Position numbers and translations under genes: made by a program
Part shown: positions 11,144-22,700 of the stretch, piece after piece
Layout of the letters: every line of letters begins with the position of its first letter
How positions within the stretch are numbered: the first letter of the stretch is position 1
Notes under the pieces: generated by a model
Told to the model about the DNA's origin: nothing
Database searches by the model: none
What the model saw: only the letters and a program-made list of their open reading frames with translations
From: Prunella strophiata
Lineage: Eukaryota > Chordata > Aves > Passeriformes > Prunellidae
Assembly (NCBI GenBank): GCA_036583965.1
Contig: JAZBQD010000019.1
Span: forward strand, 16,817,585-16,881,584
Length of the DNA stretch: 64,000 nt
Direction of reading: 5' to 3'

Positions 11144-14100
11144 CCTTAGAGGTGCTTATAGGGGCAATCCTGACACTTCACAGCAGAACAGTGTAAATTC
11201 CATTGTTAAATAATTTCCTGTCCCCTGAGCAAATAGCTTCCTTGATGCCCATTTCATATAGTGGTGTGCAGCATTTCTGCTTTTGAGGAGTGTTCAGCAG
11301 AGAGAGCTCCACTCACTCCAGCATGTGCAACAACAGCTCCTTCTTCCAGCTTTTATCTCTAGTTGGAACTTTTTCAGCCCTGCCACAAGATGCTGGCCTG
11401 TTAAAGGGCTATACTGTAGCAAGAATTGGCTGGCATATGGTTATTAAGAAACAAATGTGTGTGCAGAAAAATACTGTTCTCTTATATTTAAAAGATATTG
11501 CAAAAGTCTGTTTCTTAAGAAAATACAAGGATTGGAATGCATTGTATTTAGAGGAAAGGTATGACCAATTGTTTCACAACAATTGTCTCAGATGAAGTTA
11601 AAAGAAATCCCAAAATATTGTTATGGTTTTATTGACTGCTTGGAGTAATAAGTAGGTATTCAATAGTAGCCATAAAATAGGAGACTTTGCATTCTGACAG
11701 TTGTTGGAGATGTTTTCCCTCGAGTCTTGGCATAATGGATGGGCAGTACAAGGTACTTCAAAAATCAGAGAAGTTATTTTTGTTTCTTTAAATTGGCTAA
11801 ACCAATAGGCAATAGGCAATCCCTACAGTGTATCTGGAGTAACTGTAAAAGGTAGTTTATTATAAATATATTTGCTTACTCTTTATTCTGTTTCTCTTTT
11901 CCTTTATAATAACTACTTTGCAAATATCAGTAGGGAATTGGAGACAAAAACAGCCCTATGCTTTGCTTTCTAAAAAAATCTCTAAAAAAATTCTCTGCAA
12001 GCAAGAAAAATCTTTGATTGAGGACTTAATTAGTCCTTCACTTCAGTGAGATTAGCAGTGTATGTTCTAAGTTCAGAAATAAATAAATGTGGGAGTTCCT
12101 TGATAGCAATAACAATATGCTAAACATGAAGTTTCTTTAGAAGGAGGTGAAAAGGGGCTTTTTGTGTACAGCATTTGGAACACTTACCATATAATGTAGC
12201 AACACTTTGCATATCATATACAGGGAAGACAAAGTGCTGTATACTAAAATACACTTGGGTTTTACATGTCTATGTAAGGAAAACAGGAAGCAAATCCTGA
12301 AATCTTTATGTATTGAAGCAACTCTCTCTCTTGAAAAAGCATGCTTTATTGACTTAAGTATAAAACAGTAGTTCACTGTTTTTCCTCTGTCCTTTGATTT
12401 GTCTACTGGAAACAGTAGATGAACAATGGGGTCTATTATTATTTCTAGTCTCTAAAATTTATAAAGACTGGGTACTGGCTGGGATCATGGAGAATCCTCA
12501 GATACACAATGCCATAAGTGGTTTTGTTGGGTTTTTTTTAATGATCTCAGTAGTGGTCTGTGTGGTAAGAGTACTTGGTAAAGATCTGAACTGTGCTGTG
12601 AATTCCCTTTTGACCTTTGAGCAACTTTTGGTTTACTCTGTATGGTGAAATGGGAGTGTGGCTTAATTGCTTTTCCTACAGAACTGAAGTCTGGGGTTTT
12701 TTTTTACATAAAAATGGGTGTGAGGACTTCTTAAAAATAGTTTGTTGCTTGTTCTTGCTGAGGCATCCTATTTTATGGGTAGTGGTCAGTTTCTGCAATT
12801 GTGGTGGTAGGGCTGGTCCTGGTCTATTTGTAAAGAAATGTTTACTTGGCTTAACTTTGGCCACTGATTTGAGACTATAGACACAAGAATGCCACTTATT
12901 CCAAGTGATAAAACTGTCTAGTGTTTGCTTTCTGAATATTTTACAAAATATGGGTAACTTTTTGAAAATTTAAGGAAAACCTTTGCAAGTTACCATATAA
13001 TTTAAATATTAGAAATATTATTTGGTTGTCCAAATGCTGTTTGTTGCTTTCTGCTCTTATGACAAGCAATTTTAGAGGTACCTTGCAAAACAAGTAAACT
13101 TAATTAGTATGGACTCGTATTTGTTTCACTGCTTCTCACTTTCTTTTCCCTCAGGAGTCGTCTTGCTTGATATCAGGACTAGATATGTATGAGATAAGTG
13201 TCTTCCCAAATTAAAATTGACCCAGTTTGTTGGAAGCTTTTATCTGAAAATGATTTTAACTGGAAGGGCTTAAACTTAAAAGCCTTGAATATCAAAGTCA
13301 ACTTGTGATACCAGTTGTCATGATACTCTTGAATGCAGAATCAAACAAAATAAAAGTTGAATAAAGCAATAGCTATGGCCTTTACAGCAAATACAGTAAC
13401 ATTTTATAGCAATAACCTGTACTTTTTTTCCAAATATCTCTAAGCAGTGTATAAACAGTTAAAGAAATTTAACTGTCCTTTTGGGGGAGAATGGCAGATT
13501 CCTGCCTGGCAGGTGTGGGAAGAGTCACAAAAGGGACAATTGACTTGTCTGATTCTATGACAAGTCTTCAGCAGATAATTTAGGGTGATATTTGTTTTTT
13601 TGAACTTCATGTGTTTCTCTATTCTATATGTTACCATGTGCTTGTTCTTGTTTTTGAGGGCCTAATATAATGATTCCTATTTTAATTAACTTGTTTTCAT
13701 TTCTCAGTATTCTTATGAGGAAGTGGGCAGTATACCATGTAATTGTTGTTGCTGTGTATATCAATTTAAAATTAAATAGTACTTTTATATGCTTTAATAC
13801 ATTATTAATTAAATTTCATCTGTATTTAGGAAAAAAAATTAAATGAATAGTCTGGAGTGACTTGTTTTGGAGTGACAAAATCATAATTATGAGAAGCATA
13901 ATTTATTAAAGGTTTTTCCTCTAGTTGATATGTTTTCCTTTTGAATAGAGCATTAAATTGCAATTTTTACTTGTGTCATCAAAACAAATACAGCATGCAA
14001 ACCATTATTTTAAGTGGTCATTTCAGAATAGATCTCCAAATAAACTTCCTTCTCCAAAGCATCACATGCTTAAAATATATATAATTTCCTAGGCTTAATA

Positions 14101-15980
14101 AACATACCAGAAAAAAAAAAAGTGAATGCTAGTTATATAGCAACATTTCTCTAAGAAATAGTATTCTGTACTTTCATCAAAAAACACTTAGAATTTAGTA
14201 CATCTCTGCTGCATTACTTAAAATTTCTGACTGAACATTGAGGTGTTTTTGTATCATAATGAAAAATTCTCAGCTAAAATAAGAAAATGTCCTTGTAGTG
14301 AGCTTTTCAGATTTAAATATTACAGTTATGGAGATAAACTGTAAAAATAGAAAGAATAAATCTGACTCAGATCTACAAATAGTTGAGTAATATGCTTGAT
14401 GTAGGAGATGGTTACTTGGGGGCATTGGCTGTTCATAGAATGGGAGAGGAGGAATGGGGAGGAGTGATCCACACACAAATTACCTGGTGCTTTCAGTCAT
14501 TTGATGTGTTTATTGCAGCACATTTATTGTATTCTTTAGTCACCTCTGAGTTTGAAGGTGTTCATATAGGACATGGCAAACTTTCTATCCAGTATCAACC
14601 TTGCATTTAGATCTTCTTTTCAGAGAGTCTCTTCAAACCTACTGTAGTACAAGGAGACCTGACTTTTTTTCTGTAGTTAAGCCTTGCTGCTTTGGGGTCT
14701 ATGACTTATTGGTATTAAAAATTCCTTGGATGTTTGTGATTTGATTGAAAAATTGAAAAAAAGCAGATTAATTGGCTACTCTAGACTATTCACAAATATA
14801 GTCAACTTGTAGAGGTACAGTAGGTGAAAACTATGGCATGTCAGAAACACCCAGTGTCTATTGGACTCAGGTTTAGCAGGTTTTTAAGAGACAGACAATT
14901 TGTGTGTTTGCTGCCCTTTAGGAATGCAAAGTTTTTTTGAGAAGTATATTGGATGTTACTTTGTCTTTAGCAGGGGTTTTAGTACTGGATTCAGGATTTT
15001 GTGTTACCTGGATGTATAGCACATAAAGCTGTAAGAGATGTGTTGTTTGTACTGGTAAAAGGGTGGTCTGGAGGGTAAATGTGGCCAACAAACTGTCTTA
15101 CAGACTTAAGGCATCCTCTCATGCCAGAAATATGGTGTGATGTTTTTTATACATATAAACTACACTTTTACAAAGATTGAAACTTGATAGATGTTCTGAA
15201 ATAATCTGGAGGCCACAGATATTTCACAGTTCTGAGTTTATCAATAAATAAACATACAGGTTATGTACCTGTATCTTCCCAAGTTGTTTTTTTTGGGGTT
15301 TTTTTTTGTATTGTAATGAAACATACTATACTGACTGTACAGTATTGATTGACAGAAATCCTTTGATAAACTCTCCTCCAAACTGGATTTATACTACTTG
15401 GTATTCTACAGACATATGTCCAATATATAACTATGTATTTTGTTGTTGTTTTTTTGTTTTTTCTCCAGCAGTGGATTCTCAAAACTTTCAACAACGAATA
15501 GAGAATACAGTAATTTAAATTGTGGATTATATTAATGTGGGAGCAGTTGAAGGCATTTTAGGACTAGCATTTACTGCTGACAAGCTAGAAGAATGACCTG
15601 AAATAAATCTCTTAACATGTGGAAAGTGCTACCACAAATGCAATTAATTATTCAAATAAATATAAGATGAAATAGTTGGCTTGAAGGATATGAGCTGGTG
15701 GTCTATTGCAGATCATAAGTGGAAGATAATTTTTATTAATATGTAAGAGAAGGCACTAAAGTTCAGCTGATTTTTAATACTTTTTTAAAAAGCATCCCTT
15801 ATGAAAACCAGGAAGTCTTTGATCTTCTCTGCTCAGTGCTGTTGAGGCCTCCAAGTGAAGCCATGTATCCTCTTGTGGCACAGTGAGTCAAGGTAGAGGT
15901 AACCACTTGGAGGGTGTCCAGAGGAAATAAAAGTGATTAGCTGTCTAGGAAGGATGAAAAGAGAAATTGGTGAGAATTGT

Positions 15981-15998
15981 CTCTCTCTCTCTCTCTCT
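15981..15998. repeat. (CT)9 microsatellite
   Basis: Nine uninterrupted CT units directly abutting the 3' end of the minus-strand SINE, so the repeat could have grown from the element's tail or been the insertion target. Confidence 0.95.
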
Positions 15999-16000
15999 AG

Positions 16001-16123
16001 ATGAATCAAAGAATATTCTGAGTTGGAAGGGACCCAGGAGGATCATGGAGACCAACTTGTATATGAATGACCCATGGGGGGATCAAGCCCATGACCTTGG
16101 TGTTATTGGCACCATGCTCTAAC
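16001..16123 (-). mobile_element. tRNA-Ile-headed, CR1-tailed SINE (TguSINE1-like), 5'-truncated
   Basis: On the minus strand, 16123 down to 16068 reads as the 3' two-thirds of a tRNA-Ile gene. It shows part of box A (gttagagc), a perfect anticodon stem (tggtg/cacca) with loop ccaataa and anticodon AAT (+ strand 16105-16107), and a box B-like ggcttgatccc (+ 16079-16089). After a short linker, 16060-16001 reads as a CR1 3' tail (gggtcccttccaactcagaa, attctttgattcat). The tRNA 5' portion is replaced by unrelated sequence at 16124. A tRNA-Ile head with a CR1 tail is the structure I know from songbird TguSINE1; that family name is from recall. Confidence 0.8.
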
Positions 16124-17031
16124 TTGCAGTGTTTTGTGAAGAACAGAATAACCTCTCTGTGAGGATGAATCAAAGTAATTAACCTAGAGAGGGAGATTCA
16201 AGAACTAGGAAAAAATACTATTTGTGAGAGTAGTTGAGCCCTGTGGTTATTTGCATATGAAGGCCAGGGCATTCCCTATTGTCAGAAGCTTTTAAGAACA
16301 GGTTAGACAAGTGTCAAGGGTTGGTTGATTCCTCCATCAGATAAATGGATTTATATTCTCAAGGTCCTTTCCAGCATTTTAATGATCTTGAAAACAGCTG
16401 TAATAGAAGTGACTTGTGTAGGAGTTAGTATTGATTAGTAAGAGTTGTTGCATTTTTATTTGAGACAAGTGAAGATTTTTTTTGGTTTTTTGCTTCAAAG
16501 CACCACTTAATGTATTTGCTGGGTAAGTCCTGAGCAGAAAAGACTTACATGGCCTTGATAAGAGTGAACTATCTCTTCTAAATTTAAATACAAAAATTAC
16601 ACTTCCTAACACATTGTTTATTTTAAATGTATTTGTTTTATGGATACTTTTGTCTTGCACAGTGACTGGATTAATATTACCTTGAGTGCCTTTCAACACT
16701 GTACCTTGGTTTCTATGATCATTCTGGAAGAGTGAAGACATAGTAATGTAAAGCTGGTATAGAAAGACACTATATATTTTTTATGGTAGATTGTCAAAAT
16801 GACTTTTAAATCAAAATTGCTTTAAAAATTTGCTGCTTCTGGATTTATAGTTATTAAGGAGGAGTAATTTTTATTTATATATTTATTAGTGTCTGTTTTA
16901 GGAGACCATACCTTCATTTCCTTTGTTTCTTCTCCTGACTAAAGGGGCTTAACCTGGACTATGTTTCAGCTATTAATATTATATGGCATTAGTTTTTAAT
17001 GCTTTGTTTGAATTTTTTTTTGCCTCCCAAG

Positions 17032-17162
17032 GTCTCTGTCTTGAGAAGCTGCCAATATCTTCCTCAGCAAGCAATCTCCACGTGGACCGTGAACAAGAAA
17101 TTGTCACATGCTATGAGAAGGCTGGGGATATTGCTCTCCTGTACCTTCAGGAGATAGAAAGG
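17032..17162 (+). CDS. TTC7B: TTC7B coding exon (probably exon 4), residues ~149-192
   Basis: 131 nt. The acceptor is cccaag and the donor is AGG|gtaagc. Its first two bases finish the Gly codon begun in the previous exon, then LCLEKLPISSSASNLHVDRE and an amphipathic helix ITCYEKAGDIALLYLQ-type stretch (here IVTCYEKAGDIALLYLQEIE). It ends in phase 0. LEKLPISSS and NLHVDRE are near-invariant in vertebrate TTC7B as I recall it. Confidence 0.95.
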
Positions 17163-18121
17163 GTAAGCTGGGGTGATTTTCTAAATTGAAGATTTAAAGA
17201 TTGATATAAATGCTTTTTTAAAAGAAATTTGTGTGACCCTTTATTTCTAGGAGTTATACACTATTGTTTTTTATTTAGACTTTGAGGTACATTTGGGCAA
17301 AACACAGTACACTTGGGGCTCTGTTCTTGGGCTTGTGAATGCTGTTAGAGTGGAGTGAGCTGGCAATATCCATCTGATCCTCTTTCAGCCCCATGGCTTG
17401 CAAGCCTCAGTCCTGTCACTTGACAGCTGTCTTTGAAGGAGTTATAGGACACATTTAGGGTCATGAAAAACAGAAGAAAGGGGAAAGAAAACTGATGTGA
17501 TGGGGGGAAAAAGTAATTCATACTGTTTTTAAAATACATACAGGTTTTTATTTTCTGAGGGTTTTTGCTGTTTTATTATTGTCTTGTAGTGACTGGTAGA
17601 CTGTGTGTGCACCACCAAAAGCTGATTACATTTTGACAGCATTTTTAATGCTGATGTAATGCAATTATTTCTAAATTGTTTTTTGGAAATCACTCTGGAG
17701 ATAGCTTTTAATCTTCTTACTACTCTCTGCTGCAGTCTTTTCTAACCTAACAGGAGTTTTAGATTTTTGAATACCATCACCTTCTGCTACTGAATAAGGT
17801 TGCAAATATGCTTTTTCATATTCTTCTCTTTTGTATACCATTCTTCATAAAATTTTCTGAAAAAGTAATATAAATTTTGCTTAGCAGTATTTCTACTTGG
17901 TAAATAAATTATCTCTAAATATATAGCCAAGAACAAAAGGGTTTTATATTTAGGTGGCAATGAAGGTAAAGCTAGAAATGGTCTACTAGCCACCATCTAC
18001 AAATGGCAAAGATTTCTCCAACATTAAATATTAGCTTCCATTGAAAAGTAAACAAACCTTGATTTTAAGGTTTTTTTTTTCTAAGTACACTTTTTTCCCC
18101 CCTTTTCTTGTGTTCTCTTAG
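17163..18121 (+). other. TTC7B: TTC7B intron, 959 bp
   Basis: GT-AG intron, gtaagc to ttctcttag. I see nothing in it besides T-rich sequence. Confidence 0.9.
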
Positions 18122-18243
18122 GTAATTAATGCCAACATACAGAACAGAAGCCCTAAGCCAGGGCCCACTGCACATGAACAAGAGCTTGGTTTTTTCCTGG
18201 AAACAGGACTTCAGAGAGCACATGTTCTATATTTCAAGAATGG
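18122..18243 (+). CDS. TTC7B: TTC7B coding exon (probably exon 5), residues ~193-233
   Basis: 122 nt, phase 0 at the start, ending two bases into a Gly codon (AAT GG|gtaaga). It encodes VINANIQNRSPKPGPTAHEQ, a charged loop, then ELGFFLETGLQRAHVLYFKN, the first helix of a TPR-like unit that continues in the next exon as NGNLTRG. Confidence 0.95.
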
Positions 18244-19694
18244 GTAAGATTTGAGTCTTCTTTTATTGTGTTTACTTTTTTGTTTAGGTTTTGTATTTGT
18301 GATTTAACTGGGCATCATTTTTAACAGTTGTGGATTCTGTAATTGTAATGTCTCTTATTCATAAAGTAGTAACATTTCGATTAAAATATTAAGGCTGCCC
18401 ATATTGTATTTATTTACATATTGGAAAATTGTTTAGTCAAAGTATATTAAGCAGAAAGCATTTTATAGTTTTGCTTACTAAATGTAAGACCTTAAAGTAT
18501 CTTAAGCTTTAACTATTTGAAATTTGCTAATTGAACACTGTTAAAGAGTGATTGTCAACAAATTGAAACTGTTGATTTTTATAATTTTGATTTTGTAATT
18601 TTTTTCCAAATCTCTTCAGTTATCACTTATTTTAACATTATGCTGCAGGATAAATGTGCATGAAGATCAACAGTATGTATACAAGTATACAATCTTTATA
18701 GTACTTGCTCTGTAGATCCCTTTAGATTCTGCATGGGACTTCCTTTATAATTTATTTTCAATAAGGCTTTGCTTAAAAGCCTAAAAATAAATTCAGTTAC
18801 CACACAGAATGAGAAAAATAATGCAACTCTTCATTCTTAAGAACTTCAAAACTCGGCACAAATGGGTTTTAAGTACATTTCTGAGATTTGTTGAAATCAC
18901 GTAATTAAAAACTTGTGTCTGGGGCTTCTTATTTCATTAGGAAAATGTGATTTCATTGAAATACTGGAACTCTTGATGGGACTACTGTTTTGTACCAAAA
19001 ATGTTTCTTATTCTTTCAAATACACAAACCAGAGATGAGGGAAATCATGCAGTGTCTGTAAAGAGTTCGAGATTTTAATGTACTGAAAATAGGGTAAAAA
19101 AAAAAAACTACCCAAGTTTTAAGCTGTTCAGGAATTTCAACATGGAAATGATCACTACACTTTTGAAATCTCTTTCTTAAAGTACTGAAGTAGTGGTGCA
19201 ATAACATGATCTGAGACTTACACTTTAGTTGTTTTCACAATTTAATTGCAGGAGGAATGGAATGTTCTGAAAGCTAATTTTTTTCATTTACCAGAACTAA
19301 AAATAAGATCTCTGTTTTCATGTCTGTACAAAAAATAAATAAAATACAGTTACTGCAAAAATCCCAGTGGCAGTCATGGTTAAGAATAAGCTAAGAATTC
19401 CACATTTTGAAGAATTTTGATAGAAGGCCAGGGATGGAAATGGTGCATTTAATCTGACATGTTTTGTGTAAAAGCAACGAGCAGTAGAAATAGCAGATTG
19501 CAATTAATGAAGAAAACAAAAAGCAACTGCACAAAAAAGATCATGCAGTGGATTGTTAAGGAATATCCAGACAGGAGTGTTTTTCCTAGATCATATCAGC
19601 TGGTCTGGTGTGAGCTTTGGAGGGTGATTTATTCCATGTGCATTTTAATTCTTCACAGTGAAGTTGTTGGTGATTTATTAACTCCTACACAAGC

Positions 19695-19711
19695 TTTTTT
19701 TTTTTTTTTTT
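19695..19711. repeat. T17 homopolymer
   Basis: Seventeen consecutive T on the + strand within the intron, with no associated retrocopy recognised. Confidence 0.85.
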
Positions 19712-22700
19712 CAGTTTTTAGTACAGTGTTCACTTGCAGTCTATAAGCTAATTACACATTATATATAGAATTTTGAGTTTCTTCTTCTAGTTCCATTGGC
19801 CAGTGGTATTGTGTTTGTGACATGATATGAAGCAAGGTGTTAGGAAAAAATATTTTACATATTCCTGCTGTTACATCCTTTAGTTTCCTTCCTTAATTCA
19901 GAGTCAATCACAGTTCTTTCAATATTTCCTAATATGGTCATTGTTCCAGGCTGCTTGATATGTGGCTGCTTTTAGGGATTGCTTTTTAATTTTTTTTTTA
20001 TTTTTTAATTTGGGTTTACCAGAACTGAAGAGAAATTCAAATATATACTTTTTCTGATAGGGATAAATTATGTCCTGCTTTTTAATAAATCTATTTTAAG
20101 GATGTTTTGTTTAATTTTGAAATGTGACATCCCTCCTGATGTTAGATTTATAGAAAGTAGATTTGAGATCTTTCCAGGAAACTTTGCAACATACTTCAAG
20201 TTTGAATGTAATCTAAAATAATCTTTTTATATGTGTGTCAGTTTCAAACCAGAAGAGAAAATAAGATAAATTTTATATGAGCTGGAAGACTATAATTTCA
20301 ACAGTAACATAGGGAGTATTCCTGCTTGCCCATAAAGTTGTGGTTGATCTACTTCAAATTTCCCTTTCATTTGTTAACTGTACAGAGATTTTCTTTTAAG
20401 TTGAGTAATCAAGATTTTGTAGAGGATTCAGTGATTATCTTTCAGGTATGCATTATCTTGTATAAAAAACTAGGAAGTGCTTGAAACTTAACTTAGCTTT
20501 TCTGCTAAGTGGTGGTATTTTGAAAATACATGGAAATGCAATTAGCTAAAAAAAAATTGAAGTGGAAATAACACTTTTCAGAACCAGAAAAGTGTTAGTT
20601 TAGTGCTAATAAGACACAAAACTGAAATTAATGGTTTCTTCTGAAGCGTACAGAATTTTATTATAGAAACAAACTACATGTCCATTTTTCACTTGGGAGA
20701 TGAGGAACATTTCAGTTTGGAAATGTGTAGCAAAGAAGTTGAAGTTGTTCTAAAACTTAGAGTAGGGTTTGTGTGTTTTTAAAAAAATGTTCTGAATTGT
20801 AACTTTCCATGCTTTCAGGCTGATTACATAACTTGTATAGTAGTTGCTTTGTAATTTCATATTGAAGGAGTTCAAAGTCTTGATGTTTTTCCAAGAAAAG
20901 CTGTGAGCACAGGAACTTTGACATTGGTATTTAACATAGCTATTTTCAAGTACAATGCCCCTGAGAAAGGACAGCTCTTTAGGTACCCAGTGTTTCTTCT
21001 ATCCTAGTATTCATGTTGTTGTGAGTATTACAAGTTGATTTTATCTGGTTTAGGGTTTTTATTTTTGAGGTAGTAATGTTCACAAATATACTGGAAATGT
21101 ATGCTCTTGAAGGCAAATGGCATTTTGGTTGAAGTCTAAATTCAGGAGGCCATCATGTGAAAACCAGACTTACCTAGTTTTCAGAGCTATTTTTTTGGCT
21201 TCTCCTTTATTTTACACCCCCTCCAAGGATATTGCTCTGGATCCAGACTGCAGTTTGGTCTAGTCCCCATCATGGTTCACACACTCAGTCAAAACCTGAG
21301 GATCCCAGAGATATCTGTACTCCTCATGAGGCCATTGCCTATGCTGGCACAGTCACAGTGAAACAAGACATTCCTAGCCTCCTCCAGCAAGTTGTTTTTT
21401 ATAAACTGACTTCTTCTTCATAGAAAATTAGCCCTGAAAAAAAGGAATTAAAACATCAACCAATCTTTCTCATTTTTCATATAATTGAAATAATTGATTT
21501 ATATTGACTTTAAATGTTTGACAAGCACAACGAAAGCCCTCCTTAGAGCATGGGACTTAACTATGTAGATTTTCTTTTATCTGTTTTTCTTTTCACTATG
21601 GCATATAACAGAAATAGCTTAAGAACATTGCTCTCTTTCTGGTTAGAGAGGAACAGTGGATGGGAGGCAGTCTGTAGGTGCTTCTGTTCCATGTGTATAT
21701 CCATGCAGTGCTCACAGCTAGGGATTTTAGTGCTGAAATCCACAAGAGAAGGATTTGTGTAAATGCTTGACATAAATGCACATGAAGATCCTGTAAGATC
21801 AGCTCTCTACTGTATTAGAATATAGTGCTAGAAATCCATCAGTCTGCATCTCTTGAAATCCTGTTGCACATCAGTCTCAAAACAAGTTGGTGTTTAAGTA
21901 AAGAATAGAAAGTAAGATGAAAACATTGAAATCCTACAAAGTATCATGTTTCTTGTATGTGAAATATCACTGCTATGTGTTGGAAAGCAAACAAAATCAC
22001 TTCTGTTGCAGTTTTCAACACAGCTTTGTTTTCTATATGCCTGCTTTTGTGTTTGTGTGGTTAGGAAGCTAAGGCAGGAATATATTCAAGATAGGAACAA
22101 AAATAATTTCTCTGTGATTCCTAGCAAAAATAAGTTTTCAAAGGATACTTTATTGTCTGTCATATCAGATGCTTTCCTCTCCTTGTTTCCAGTACTGTTC
22201 TTATCTGTTAGCTTTCATTGAAAAAACTTTATTTCAACATGAGAGGAAATTATTATTCCCTCAGATATTCAAGATAAAATCATCCATTATGAATGCTTTC
22301 TCTTTCAAATCTTACTGTATGTTTATTGCTCAGAATTGTGTCTTAACTTCAAGAGTTGAAAACAAGCTTCCATTGTGAAGTTACAGGTGAGAAACCTGGC
22401 AGTGTTACATGGAAGACTAAGGTGGATATAAACATGAAGGAATTACTTTTGTTCAAAGTCTTATCAACTTTTGTAATAACTAGTTATATGAAGAACAGTG
22501 AAAGACTAATGTTAGTATCTGAATTATGTTCAAGACTGATACTCTTAATGATTTGTAGTTGGAATTCTGACTCCAGCTCCCTTTTTCCAAGAAGATAATT
22601 AGCATTTTTTAGCCCATGTACCACATGTCTTGATGACAGTGGCTGATGATTGCATTTGCAAGTATGAGATTGAAGGTTTTGGTTTTATGTTGAATTGTGA

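Larger units (their letters stand above)
15880..16390 (+). mobile_element. Older CR1 LINE 3' region, interrupted by a SINE
   Basis: The left part, 'gggtgtccagaggaaataaa' and 'gtctaggaaggatgaaaag', resembles a CR1 segment upstream of the 3' end. The right part, 'agaagcttttaagaacaggt', 'tagacaagtgtcaagggttg' and 'caaggtcctttccagcattt', resembles the CR1 3' end in + orientation. The SINE described separately lies between them. The right part (about 16260-16390) is the more secure; the left part is a weak match. It is heavily diverged and non-coding. Confidence 0.5.
4583..17031 (+). other. TTC7B: TTC7B intron, 12.4 kb
   Basis: Runs from gtgaga to the acceptor tgcctcccaag. Recognisable contents are a CR1 copy (6331-6726), two hairpins (7750-7775 and 10881-10906), homopolymer runs C12 (10670-10681) and T15 (11129-11143), and an older CR1 interrupted by a tRNA-Ile SINE (about 15880-16390). 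The rest is AT-rich sequence with only chance frames, the longest being 179 codons on the minus strand at 8778-9317. Confidence 0.9.

Noticed and set aside
16068..16123. A functional tRNA-Ile(AAU) gene on the minus strand
   Set aside because: The 5' third of the tRNA (acceptor strand and most of box A) is missing, T33 is changed to C, box B is altered, and the 3' end continues into a CR1 tail. It is a SINE head, not a tRNA gene.
21232..21423. Plus-strand frame of 63 codons with richer composition (HGSHTQSKPEDPRD...)
   Set aside because: No family recognised, no splice-site pair fitting the TTC7B phase, and it is no longer than chance frames elsewhere in the introns.
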